From positions 1 to 64,000 of the forward strand of contig MU839138.1 of the NCBI GenBank assembly GCA_030685235.1: DNA of 64,000 bases, in the 5' to 3' direction. The notes under the pieces are model-generated. The model did no database searches and was not told the DNA's origin. It saw only the letters and a program-made list of their open reading frames with translations. Positions 7,867 through 18,600 of this stretch are shown piece after piece. Numbering within the stretch: position 1 is the first letter of the stretch; every line of letters begins with the position of its first letter. The stretch is from Copromyces sp. CBS 386.78 (taxonomy: Eukaryota > Ascomycota > Sordariomycetes > Sordariales > Sordariaceae). A program made the position numbers and the translations under genes.

Positions 7867-10740
7867 ATGTCTCAACGACTGTACAATATAGAGAGTTGGG
7901 AAGACGATAAGGGCTAAGAGCAGTCTCGCCCTATACTTCTGCAACAAATCCCCGCCGACACAGAGACGTCCGCCGGCGTCCAAAGCCCGAAGCAGGTGGA
8001 AGTAGGCTTACTCCTTTTCCCCCTTACGACATTTCAGAATAACGCTAACACCTGTAAAGAATCTGTATTCTTACGTTCCCATGTTACGTGGCTATATTCG
8101 CTTGCTTCAACTATTGCCGCCTGAAAACGAGGACACTACAATACGCTGTAAGCTCTTCTGCACCGCATTGGACTTAAAAGGCATTCGTCCGTACGTGGCC
8201 TTATCCTACGTGTGGGGCTCTAAGGATAAGCCTTGTTCTATCTTTATAGACGGGTGCGAATTGAAGGTCGGAAAAAACCTTTACGCAGCGCTATTACATC
8301 TTCGAAATTACTCTATTCAACGAATTATATAGATAGATACTATTTATATTAACTAAGGAGACAACGAAGAAAAAGGATATTAAGTTTAATCTATAGCGAA
8401 AATCTACGCTAAAGTAAATTACGTAATTATTTGGCTTAGAGAGGAGGTAGCCGGTAGCGACCGAGCGTTCGAAGAAATACGTATCGTAGCCGAACTATCT
8501 ATAAGACGATTAGATAATAACGCGGGAATCCTTATATTGCTTCAACGACCGTAATTTTAGCGCATTTAGGTAAGGGAACTAATATTAAAGTATTATAATT
8601 AAGGAAATTAATAAATTAATATAAGTGCTTTAGGAAGTTGCCGCGGCTCGCTATATCCTAATTAAGTATAGTTCTACTGAGGTTGACGGATCTGCATTTT
8701 GCTTAGGCCTAAATATATTGAACCTCTCCAATAAACTCGGCGTAGATTTACAAGCTCGAATCCTTTCAGTAACCTACCTTATACAAGGCGCAATCTTCTG
8801 GCCTAAATACGTCTACGTAATTAATTAGGCAGATAACTTTTCTCTTAATATACGCCCTTTAGGTAAATTAATAAAAATATACCATATCCGCGAAGCTACG
8901 AATCGTCGCGATAAAGTATATACCTTATTCGGTATAAGCTCTAATAATCTAATCGCAATAGGATTATTCGCCGACTATAAGATTTCGTAGAAATAATTCT
9001 TTAATAAATTTATTTACTTCTTCTTATTTGAATTAGTTATTATTAGCCTTTCGGACGATAAGGAAATTACTATTATTGAAGGCAAGGGCTATATTCTTAG
9101 CGAAGTATCTTTAATTAAGAGAAATACTATTGGAGAAAATAAATAAGATGTAGCTATTATTTAGAGGAATACCCCTAACTATATTTGCATAAAGGAAATA
9201 TAGGGTTCTTCCTAAACCCTCCCAACCACAGTAAAATCCGTCTAAAAAGGAAATGTCGTCTACCTTCTTTAAAGAGTGTTAAGACCTACGATCCTTAGGC
9301 TATATAACAATTATTAGGCGGTTATAACAATTGCAATTTTCTTAGAAGGCGATTTATAAACTACGACCGGAGATATTAAGTGGCCAGAACTTTTACAATC
9401 GATAACCGTCTTTCCACACAATTTTCTACTTATCTGGGATTGGGATATAGACCCAAATAAGTAGTAAGATAAAAATAATTACAATTACTTTACAAGCATT
9501 CTAGAGTATTTAAAGATAGAGTTGGAAGGTTGTTTAAATGCGGCGATTAGGATACGGAATGTTAGATTAGCATTATAAGAGGTAAAATAGTATAGAATTG
9601 CAGTGAAGAATCTTCGGGAAGAAACGGCGGTTCTTGAGAGGGTATTAAGGAGTATAAACAACTTAAAAAAGACTTACTTAGGTCCCGAGGATTTAGAAAA
9701 AGAAGATGTAAAGGAAATAATAGTAAATCAATTTATTGAAGATAAGGGCTAATAGACGCTTCTATACTTGGCGGCAGGAAACGGGCATAAGACGGTCGTA
9801 AAATTGCTTCTCGATACCGGCAAGGTCAACTTGTATAGGGAGGAGCTACGGACGGCGCTGTGGCTTGCGGAGTAAAAAGGCTATAAAGCGATCGTTAAGG
9901 TGCTTTTCGATACTAGCAAGGTTAACGCAGGTACTAAGGATGAGAATGGATAGATAGCGCTGCATCGAGCGGCGATAACTGGGTATGAGGTAGTCGTTCA
10001 GCTACTTTTCGATACTAGTAAGGTTAACGCAGATGCTAAGGACCGGGATGAACGGATAGCGTTGCATATAGCGATAGAGAAGGGGCATAAGGTGGTTGTT
10101 AAACTGTTTTTCGATATTAGTAAAGTTAATATAGATACTAAGGATAAGAATGGACGGATAGCGCTGTATTAGGCGGCGTGGAAGGGGTATAAGGCGGTTA
10201 TTAAACTGCTTCTCAATATTAGTAAGGTTAACGTAGATGCTAAGGATAAGGATGGACGGATAGCATTGTATTAGGCGGCGTGGAAGGGGTATAAGGCGGT
10301 TATTAAACTGCTTCTCGATATTAGTAAGGTTGACGCAGATACTAAAGATAGGGATAGATAGATAGCGTTGTATTTAGCGGCGTAGAATAAGCATAAGGCG
10401 GTCGTTAAACTACTTCTTAATATTAGCAAGGTTAACGTAAATACTAAGGACCGGGATAAACGGATAGCATTGTATATGGCGATAGAGAAGGGGTATGAGG
10501 CGGTTGTTAAACTGCTTCTCGATACTAGTAAGGTTAATGTAGATGCTAAAGATAAAAATAGACGGATAGCACTGTATTAGGCGGCGTAGAAGGGGCATAA
10601 GGCGGTTATTAAGCTATTTCTCGATATTAGTAAGGTTGACGTAGATACTAAGGATAAGGATGGACGGATAGCGCTATATTAGGCGGCGTGGAATGGGCAT
10701 AAGGCGGTTATTAAGCTACTCAGCCCTATATCCTAAGAGG
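7867..10740 (+). pseudogene. HET domain-ankyrin repeat protein, RIP-inactivated
   Basis: An N-terminal leader from ATG 7867 (EQSRPILLQQIPA after one stop) is followed, after a probable intron or frame change near 7990-8040, by a HET (heterokaryon incompatibility) domain from about 8081. It shows IRLLQLLPPENED, ALSYVWGS (8198-8221), IFIDGCELKV, ALLHLRN, then ID-x-x-x-IN-stop-GDNEEKGY and VAGSDRAFEEIR. A middle region contains YHIREATNRRDKVYTLFG. The C-terminus (about 9745-10725) has eight to nine ankyrin repeats at an exact 102-bp period, pattern SKVN.D.KD..GRIAL. Dozens of W and Q codons are TAG/TAA, with few frame changes. HET proteins trigger cell death on non-self fusion; this copy cannot make protein. 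Confidence 0.93.
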
Positions 10741-10794
10741 CAGGCTTGGAGGACAACTCCACCTCGAATCAGCCTTTTACAATCTTTCCTCCTG

Positions 10795-11658
10795 CAAGAA
10801 TTGATCTTGGTTTACTCCCTAATCTTTATTATTTAGCTTGGAACAGGATAGTTCTTAGATTATTTGCAATAGCTAGAACGTACTCTAGCTGCCACCGAAT
10901 TACCGACCGTCTAATTGTAACCTCTAGGGACGGATGATATCCATCGGCAGCGTATTAGGACTAATTTGGTTTATTAGTTTCTCGTAAGACATATAATGTA
11001 TTCTATATCATTTTTAATTCCTGTCTCTCTTTCTTTTTTCTAGCGTGCTACTAGAAGGGTCTAGGAAGATAGGCAAATTTATAGGAATTTTGTAAATTCT
11101 GGTACCTTCTACTGTTGTTAAGATGATGTATTCTATTATGAAGAAGCAAGATTATTCCATCCTTTGACTCTCCTTTTGCAGGTGCCTGTGCGGTCTAGAT
11201 GCTACGGGATTAACCCGTGACTGCCTAGTTGTCACTGGGTTAGCCTGTGACATTGTCGTACTGCACGTCCGCGCACACGGATTGGCCTATTTGGGCTCTC
11301 GCCTATATAGCCAGTCCTCTACGTACATCCTCCTTTTCTTTCCTTTGCACAATAACGCATATTTTACTATACCCCTAACGGTGCCCTTTCGCCCTGTGAT
11401 ACTAGTCTTGGCTAAGCTTGGTATAGTAGTAGAGGCTTCGACTCTCCTCGACCGGATAAATAGTCTCTTCCTTAGTAGTACTTGGGTGAGCCAACACACT
11501 TGTAGCGTTACCACAGCTATATAGTCCTCCCTAGTCTAGATGCGGGGGATCGCAGTTTAATATGCGGCTTTATACCACCAATATGGGCGCTGAAGGTACG
11601 TCAATGATTAAGTAGGTTATTCGGAGGCTTGGGTCTCGTAGGATGTTAGTAAAGACTG
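10795..11658 (+). repeat. Compound repeat R2, copy A (LTR-like, carries antisense NACHT fragment)
   Basis: The same sequence recurs at 28035-28928 and, inverted and internally deleted, at 40990-41490. It contains a GGGATTAACCCGTGAC palindromic block, a CTATATAG TATA-like site near 11306, pyrimidine-rich tracts, and an LTR-like start TGTTGTTAAGATGATGTATT near 11113. On the minus strand its right end encodes NACHT residues FTNILRDPSLRITYLIID (about 11658-11600), the Walker B region. Copies A and B stop at the same base of that fragment. Function unknown; a dead element that captured NLR sequence is one reading. Confidence 0.75.
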
Positions 11659-11849
11659 GCTAGAGGCGGCGGACGCGGAGGAGTTTAATCCAAATCACGA
11701 CGACAATAACGTGCCCGCGAGAAAAGGGACACGACTGATAAGACGACACGTCTGTGCGAGTAAGTGATGCGAGGAGGTAACGCGAAGAATACCTACGTAT
11801 TAAACGAATTAGAAGGGGAATATTCAACAGCTTATGGAGCACTCGACAG
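11659..11849. other. Unassigned spacer
   Basis: Mixed composition, no recognised gene. It begins immediately after the R2/NACHT breakpoint. Confidence 0.3.
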
Positions 11850-12165
11850 TGCAATAAACGGACTATCGGCTTCCGAAGCGAACTTTCAAGTTGTTGGAGT
11901 TGGATTTGTTCTACTAGAAGGCGACCACAACCAAGCACATCCTGGGCATCTTTTCATTACGCGATTCTATAAATCAATTACGTTCACAATAGTGTTTATA
12001 GCACCTATCGTACAAGATTCGCAGTGCTGATTTGCGTGTTCGGGATCCGAGTCCCGCTATCTATACCACGGGGGACTTGATTAAGAACAAAAACTGGCAG
12101 AAAATAATATTAATACAGCTACGGTTAATACTGCTTATTTTGAACGCAATGTCCAGCCTTATGAG
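11850..12165. repeat. Repeat R3, un-mutated copy
   Basis: Homologous to 59990-60300: CGGACTATCGGCTTCCGAA, GTTCGGGATCCGAGTCCCGCT / ATTCGGGATTTAAATCCCGC, and ACGGCGGACTTAATTAA versus ACGGGGGACTTGATTAAGAA. Differences are nearly all C-to-T or G-to-A toward the 60-kb copy. Its class is unknown. A TTCGGGATCCGAGTCCCG stretch hints at a tRNA-derived or primer-site element, but no A-box-like companion was found. Confidence 0.7.
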
Positions 12166-12338
12166 ACTACTCTATATACCATCCCTGGGCTGAATGGGTG
12201 TCAGAAAGGTAATGAGGTCTTCGTTGGGCAGGCTTTGTAGTTTGCTAAGCTGTCTCCTTTAGAACAATCTTTGAATGAACTCTCCTTCCCTCCAAACAGA
12301 GAGTAGAAATTAATTGCCCACCTCACTCACCCTGTTTC
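12166..12338. other. Unassigned spacer
   Basis: No recognised gene. It ends at an inverted LTR-fragment boundary. Confidence 0.3.
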
Positions 12339-12612
12339 TGTGATAAGGGCAGAGTCCTAGGCTTGGAACAAAGAGTTCAATTCAGCTAATAATCTTTTTT
12401 AGTCTCAAAGGCCTTATTGATCTTCTCAATCTCCAAGGGAAGTTTGGGCTTCAAGGCCTTCTTATGCCAAAGGGAATCGGTACGTACTTGAGGTACGTAT
12501 CAAGCCTTGTCACCTGAGTCTTCAAGGCATCTATCTAGCTGTCTGCATACGTGTAGATCTTTCTGAATGCCTTCATCCATTCTCCATCTTCCTTCTGGCG
12601 TTGCCCTTCATC
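12339..12612 (-). mobile_element. Fragment of the 570-bp LTR family, inverted
   Basis: Begins TGTGATAAGGGC and runs through GGAACAAAGAGTTCAATTCAGCTAAT, CAAAGGCCTTATTGATC, a CGTACTTGAGGTACGTA palindrome and GTGTAGATCTTTCTGAATGCCTTC, the reverse complement of 4290-4596. It is truncated after about 12612, so no second target duplication can be read. Confidence 0.85.
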
Positions 12613-12649
12613 TGGGCGCAAAACCAGGATGTGTTATTGGCCGTCTGTT

Positions 12650-13160
12650 TTCCTCTAGAGCCTGAACAGGGCATTGAACAGGGCATCTGGACGCCTCATC
12701 GCGCTTCTCCAGGAGGAGCGTCGGGAGAGACATGAAGTCGGCTGAACAAGTTGCATTGGCGTCAACACAACTTGGGATAGGGATCTGATGACAAGCATCC
12801 TGCTGCCTTGTCTGGGTGATCTGGGTTTCTGTTAGAAGCGATACGCTGAATCTAAGAAAGAAGTGACGATATTGTGGATGATTCAGAAAGAAAGCGCTAC
12901 GGGGAGAGAAAGAAAAAAGGAAAAAATACTGGTGTGGTCTGGAAGTGAAAGTGGGCCAAGTGCCAGCCAACCTTACCAGGTGGCGGCGGCCCAACAGTTT
13001 CTCTCTCCTTTCTTTTTCATTTGGAAGACACCTTCTCTGGCGACTTACCATCTTCGACAATCACCCGTAACCACTTGGGGGAAGGCTCCGAAATTTCCCT
13101 ACTTCGCTAAATATACGTTCGCATTACTACCGGTGGCTATTATAATTACGGATGTCCCAC
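12650..13160. repeat. Repeat R1, copy A
   Basis: Shares TCGGGAGAGACATGAAG, GTTGCATTGGCGTC, GATCTGATGACAAGCATCCTGCTGCC, CTCCTTTCTTTTTCATTTGG and GGCGACTTACCAT with 22605-23643, 52125-53368 and 61685-62345. It is the least mutated copy. It is split by a solo LTR at 12830-12996. The minus-strand ORF through it lacks a recognisable family, so R1 is treated as repeat DNA. Confidence 0.8.
12830..12996. mobile_element. Solo LTR (167 bp) with target duplication GTTTC
   Basis: Ends are TGTTAGAAGCG and GCGGCCCAACA (inverted TGTT(A/G)G termini), flanked by GTTTC at 12825-12829 and 12997-13001. The other R1 copies (near 22763 and 52287) run straight from CTGGGTTT into CTCCTTTCTTT, giving two independent empty sites. 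Its length suits a short Copia-type or TRIM LTR; class not proven. Confidence 0.9.
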
Positions 13161-13552
13161 TTTCCGGAAGTATGGCTTAATAGCGCAGTCGCGAATCGTA
13201 GGAGAGGGTTAATTAAACCGTCGGCTGCGATAGACTCCGGTAAATATTTCCCCTAGTTTATATTCTTAGTCTTTTGAAGATTTACATAATAATATTACGT
13301 TGGTTCGGGGATTCTTCCCGGATATTAGGGGCTCGTCAATATTGGATTTTACTGAGCGACGAATAATTGGACTAATAAAGTAGGGTAATGCAGGCAAATA
13401 AAGGAGGTAGGCCGATATAGGCAGACGAAAGAGGTAGGTTAAGGTAGACGAATGAAAAGTCGGGCTTGTGTATACTTTAAATAGAGTTGGCATCAGATCC
13501 CAGAGCTGTGGTTGGCACGTCGAACGCCGCCAAGATGTAGGCGTTTTCCTCG
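13161..13552. other. Unassigned region with degenerate GCAGGCA repeats
   Basis: AT-rich, no gene recognised. 13390-13440 holds AATGCAGGCA / GAGGTAGG units like those at 5823-5960, in the same position relative to a MITE arm. Confidence 0.4.
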
Positions 13553-13730
13553 TCATCTGCCCAATTGTATTAATCTCTTTAGCGCTGCCTCCATACTTAT
13601 CGTAATGCCTCCGTAACGAACGATTTGATATAGGAGGTGATTGTTTAGTTTTTTGACCCTACTACGTAATTAAAAGACCCAATTGATATCCTTCTCACTC
13701 CCATACACAAGCTTAGTGAGGGCCAGACTA
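13553..13730. mobile_element. Foldback MITE, left-arm fragment (copy M4)
   Basis: Matches the left arm of M1: TTTAGCGCTGCCTCC, GCCTCCGT..GAACGAT, TTTAGTTTTTTGACCCTACTACGTAATTAAAAGACCC and CTCCCATACACAAGCTTAGTGAGGG. The right arm is missing. RIP-like C-to-T changes are present (CACGTGATT to TACGTAATT). Confidence 0.8.
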
Positions 13731-14179
13731 GTAGTTGGGTCGGTGACGACCAGCGAATCCCTGGTGTTGTATGTTCTATTCTCTTTTTGCTTTTTTGCTT
13801 TAAAAGCTTTTTTTTTTTTTTCGCAATCCTTTTATCACCTTATTAATTTCACATAGTCGGATTGTTTTGCGCTTCTTTTGTTATTGTTGTTGTTGTTGCA
13901 ATGTTATATAGGGGTAATTAATTAGTCTATAGTTCGAGTTTAGGTCAGTATATTATTAGATTAATATTAAATAGTATATAATCTAGGTGTAGACGTTGCT
14001 AAAAACTTATTATAGTTTTTATTTTGTTTATACTATGTGAAAGACAAATGTTACGATAGCGATAGCGTATTATAATTATTTACTATACCTTCATCGTTCT
14101 AGGAAAATATGTTTTGCCTTAACTATGATAGTTTAACCGCGTTATAGGTAAGGTATATATATACCAAAACCTCCAACAA
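13731..14179. other. AT-rich non-coding segment with T and TTG tracts
   Basis: A run of 14 T near 13808, a (TTG) run near 13880 and highly AT-rich sequence. No gene recognised. Confidence 0.5.
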
Positions 14180-15140
14180 TCTTTATTCCTTCGAATGTCT
14201 TTGAACAAAACCCCTTCAACCACCGATCCCAGATAAGCCACTAGTCGTGCCCAGAGCCCACATTAGAGCTGAAAGACTTACCGAAATGCATCAAACAGTA
14301 AAGGATGAATTAACGGTTGTCCGAGAAAGGATGAAACGATATTACGGCCGCACGAGGTCGTTAGCGCCGACCTTCAGGAGGGGAGACAAAGTTTACCTTC
14401 TCCGTCGTAATATCAAAACCAAGCGATCCAGCGACAAGCTCGATTACAAAAAGCTGGGCCTATTCAAGGTACTCGAGAAAGTCAGCACCAGCAACTACCA
14501 ACTCGAACTCCCCAAGGGCATGCGACAATAGCCCACCTTCCACGTCTCACTACTAGAACATGAACCAGCACCAAAGCACGCGAAAATCGACAATCGCATA
14601 GAGATATGGAACGACGGGGACGAGTATCTGACAGAAGCTATTCTAGACTCTCAAATAATAGATGGTGAAATCAAGTACCTAATCAAGTGGCAAGGATACG
14701 GCCACGAAAGCAACACCTGGGAACCACCAAAGAACCTCGTCAACCTGAAGAACGAGATCGAGAGCTTTCACCGGCGGTTTCCTGACCGACCCCAGCCACC
14801 TCAGGCGACAGAATCTCAGGGAGATCAAGTCCCTGCTCCTGCGCCCACTCGACAAAACCAACCTCGTCCAAAACAACGCCCAGCTCAGCATTAACAGGGC
14901 CACCCTCGGGAACGAGAGGGTCGCTGTCCCCCATTGCCTTGGCCAAATCCGCCATCCCACGATCAAACATCTCCTTCTGTCTCTTCTGGAGATGACGCCT
15001 TTGTTCACGAGTACGAAGTCACGACGAAGTGGACAGCGTACCGATTCACCAAGAACGTCTATGTACGACACATGGATGCCCAAGCATTTCGAGAACATCT
15101 GTTCTGCCATCAATTAATTGCCGTCGGAGTTGAACTTTGA
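14180..15140 (+). pseudogene. Gypsy integrase C-terminus with chromodomain, truncated
   Basis: The frame through 14247-14531 reads VPRAHIRAERLTEMHQ, then MKRYYGRTR, FRRGDKVYLLRRNIKTKR and LDYKKLGLFKVLEKV: the SH3-like integrase C-terminal region of chromoviral Ty3/gypsy Pol. A TAG at 14529 separates it from PTFHVSLLE. A chromodomain follows (DGEIKYLIKWQGYG, then NTWEPP, about 14660-14730), which would target insertion to modified histones. The tail is proline/glutamine rich. Reverse transcriptase, RNase H and the integrase core are missing upstream and no LTR is identified. It could be the 3' half of an element like that at 2129, but linkage is not shown. Confidence 0.88.
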
Positions 15141-15640
15141 TGTCCCACCGCTTTCCGAGGCGACCGGGCTTTGCCAGGATTTGGGGAACTTGATGCAGTC
15201 AGATGCCAGCTGCGCTTCTCTGCCTAACGAGCGGGGCAGCCAGTCGAGCAATGCTGGGCAGCAGGCGGTCACTCCAGGTACCTCATTCAGTGAGCCGAAG
15301 AGGAGGAAAGGAGAAGGCCCGGAAGGGCTGTAATGTGTTGGCTACTTCGCTTCTTGCTTTCCATTATTCATAAACCAAGTCACTACGGTATCCTGGCCAG
15401 GTGCTTTGAGTGATCACCCTAAATGTTCGGGTACCTTCGTTATGGCGGTCCCCCAGTAGACACTTTTACGGTAGTTTTACATGTAACCGAATAGAGGCCT
15501 TCGGATTGCACTATGCAGCAAGAAGAATTAAAATGAGCCTAACTACTCCATTTCGACACAGTAGCCAAGGACAACAGCGTATCAGGATACTCAGGCCCAA
15601 AGACTCGCTACCGAACCTCAACACAAGCTTACATTAATAC
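15141..15640. other. Normal-composition spacer, possibly retroelement 3' region
   Basis: No recognised gene. The base composition is normal and then changes abruptly into the RIP-mutated TPR array near 15640. It may be 3' sequence of the preceding gypsy fragment. Confidence 0.35.
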
Positions 15641-18600
15641 TAGGGCATCTTTATATCGACCTTAACTATTCTACGTAAAAATAAGGTTGGCTATACTCGT
15701 TAACGTCGAAGGATAATCGGCCCCGAACTTCGCCTTACGAATCTCTATTACCTATATATCCAACTTCTTAGCCTCCTCCCACTAACCTTAATTCTAAAGT
15801 ATTGACGCTAGGTTATTTATATTCGTTAGTATATTAGGATTATCGGCCCCGAATTTCGCTTTACTTATCTCTATTACCTATATTTCTAACTTTTCGGCCT
15901 CCTCCTACCGGCCTTAATTCCTATACGTCGACGCCAAGTTAATTATATTATTTAACGTATTAGGATAATCGGCCCCAAACTTCGCCTTACTTATCTCTAT
16001 TACTTATATATCCAATTTCTCGGCCTCCTCCTACCGGCCTTAATTCCTATATATCGACGCTAGGTTAATTATATTATTTAACGTATCGGGATAATCGGCC
16101 CCGAACTTCGCCTTATTCGTTTTTATTACTTATATATCCAACTTCTTAACTTCCTCCTACTGGCCTTAATTCTAAAACGTCGACGCTAGGTTGGCTATGT
16201 TCGTTAATATCGAAGGATAATCAGCCCCGAACTTCGCCTTACAAATCTCTATTACTTATATATCTAACTTTTCGGCCTCCTCCTACCGGCCTTAATTCCT
16301 ATACGTCGACGCTAGGTTGGCTATATTTATTAATATCGAAGGATAATCGGCTCCGAATTTCGCCTTGCGAATCTCTATTACTTATACTTCCAACTTTTCA
16401 GCCTCCTCCTACCGGCCTTAGTTTTAAAACGTTAACGCTAAGTTAATTATATTCGTTAATATCGAAGGATAATCGGCCCCGAATTTCGCTTTGCGAATCT
16501 CTATTACTTATATATTTAATTTTTCGGCTTCCTCCTACCGGCCCTAATTCTAAAGTATTAATGCTAAATTACCTATATTCGTTAGCGTATCGGGATAATC
16601 GGCCCCGAATTTCGCTTTATTCGTCTCTATTACTTATATTTCCAATTTCTCGGCCTCCTCCTACCGGCCTTAATTCTTATACGTCGACGCTAAGTTAGCT
16701 ATATTATTTAATATATTAGAATAATCGGCCCCGAATTTCGCTTTATTCGTCTCTATTACTTATATATTTAACTTCTTGGCCTCTTCCTACTAACTTTAAT
16801 TTTAAAATATTAACGCTAGGTTAATTATATTTATTAATATTAAAAAATAATTAGCCCCGAGCTTCGCTTTATTCATTTCTATTACTTATATTTCTAATTT
16901 TTCGGCCTCCTCCCACCGGCCTTAATTCCAAAACGTCGACGTTAGGTTAACTATATTCATTAGTATCGAAGGATAATCGGCCCCGAGCTTCGCCTTATAA
17001 ATTTCTATTACCTATATAAATAGCTCCTCGGCCTCCTTCTATAATCCTCTATCTCGAAATATTAATATAAGTAATAATATACTTAAAAAAGTCGCTATAT
17101 TATCCTTTCCCAACCTCCTCTTGCGTACCTCCCTTGCTTTACCTAATATTTACTATATATCTTTATATTTCCCTTACGACTACGTATACTCTCCCCCGTT
17201 ATATAAAAGAATCGCCTATAATTCGACCGTATTCTCGCTAGGTTAATAATTTAAAGCTATTCGGGTGTACGTAAAAAGGGTCCGATATATAGCCTAATTC
17301 TTGAACTAGCCCGTTGGGAATAAAGCTACTATCCGTTCAATATATTATTACTTAAACGTCTTCTCCTACCTATACTTTTTTAACTACTTCCTAATTGACA
17401 ACTATACGAACCTGTATATTTCAAATTTATCCTCTATTTCGTCCGCGGTAATAAGATAATAATTCCTTAATATTACTATATTATTTTCAAAGCTAATATC
17501 GTTTATATTACTATCCGTACTCTAATTACTATCGTCCGACTCTACGTTTACAACGTCGTCTAGACTTATTACTTACATTCCGTCCTATACAACTCTCGAA
17601 GGGTTTAGTACTCATCTAGGGATGCCTTATCGGTCAAAGAAACTTATAAGCGACAGTAGATTCGCCGTAGAGCGCTACTTAGACCGGATATAGTCAAAAG
17701 ATATCTACTACGTCGTAAGTATCGCGTTAAATGCCCCTCCGTCCCGCCGTAAGTCGCTACTATTATATTATAAAAGTTTATTCTAATTCCGCTCGCTCTC
17801 TCGGAATTCGGTTAAGTACTTCTTAAGCGAGTTCCGCGGCGCTCTAACCTATATATACGCGGCAGTTTGGCTAATAGCAAGCGGTATAAGGTCGAGCGCC
17901 CGTACGAGATCTACTACTATATTAGTATCCGAAAGCGATCCCAACTTCTTCTCCAGGAGCAATAGAGCATTACTCTACGCTATTAGCCCGATCTCGATTG
18001 TATTCTTATCCCCCCTTACTAGCCTAGAAGCTAGATCCTTATTACGTATTGTAACGAGAAGAGACCCGTTTAGGCTCTATAGAAAATAAGCAACTAACGG
18101 ACGTCATTTAAGGTTATTATTAGCGCCGAAGAATACGTCGTAGTCGTCGGCACTATCAAGGACTATAACCTATTTGCCGTTCTATTCGTTGTATAGCTAG
18201 CCGTAGATAAGTTGTAGGATATTAGCCTTGGGGTCGTTCCAATCGGGCAGTTCGGCGGCGTCGGCAATCGCCCGGAAGCTCTCATCGACCCGCGCCTGCG
18301 TGCCGGCATGGACCCAGAACACCCACGTGTCTGGGTGCCGCGCGGCGATCCGGTGGGCGAACTCGATAGCCAGCTACGACTTGCCGACACTGCCCAGGCC
18401 TACGAGCGCAACCCGAGCAGCCGGCTTCGAACATCGCTGGTCGATTTGGTCGAGAATATCTCCGCGGTTGACGAAGTCGGGGTCGCGGGAGAAAGGGATG
18501 GTCGCAGACGACGGCGGCGGCGTTTCCAATCGCTCTAAGACGCCGTAGTAACGCTTCTTCGAACGAAACTAGGATATAATTACTTCCTTAAGTTTCGAAA

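Noticed and set aside
9745..10725. 102-bp tandem array as a satellite or CRISPR-like array
   Set aside because: The units encode 34-residue ankyrin repeats in frame with the HET gene, and there are no spacers.
12030..12075. Possible tRNA gene (GTTCGGGATCCGAGTCCCGC stretch)
   Set aside because: It resembles a B box, but no acceptor stem, anticodon arm or A box could be placed around it, and its copy at 60180 is degraded with the rest of repeat R3.
12608..13060. 150-codon minus-strand ORF as a gene
   Set aside because: It spans a solo LTR insertion and two repeat families; the frame is accidental.
18200..18545. GC-rich patch as horizontally acquired bacterial DNA
   Set aside because: It encodes the NB-ARC P-loop in frame with fungal-type flanks on both sides, so it is part of the same NLR gene.
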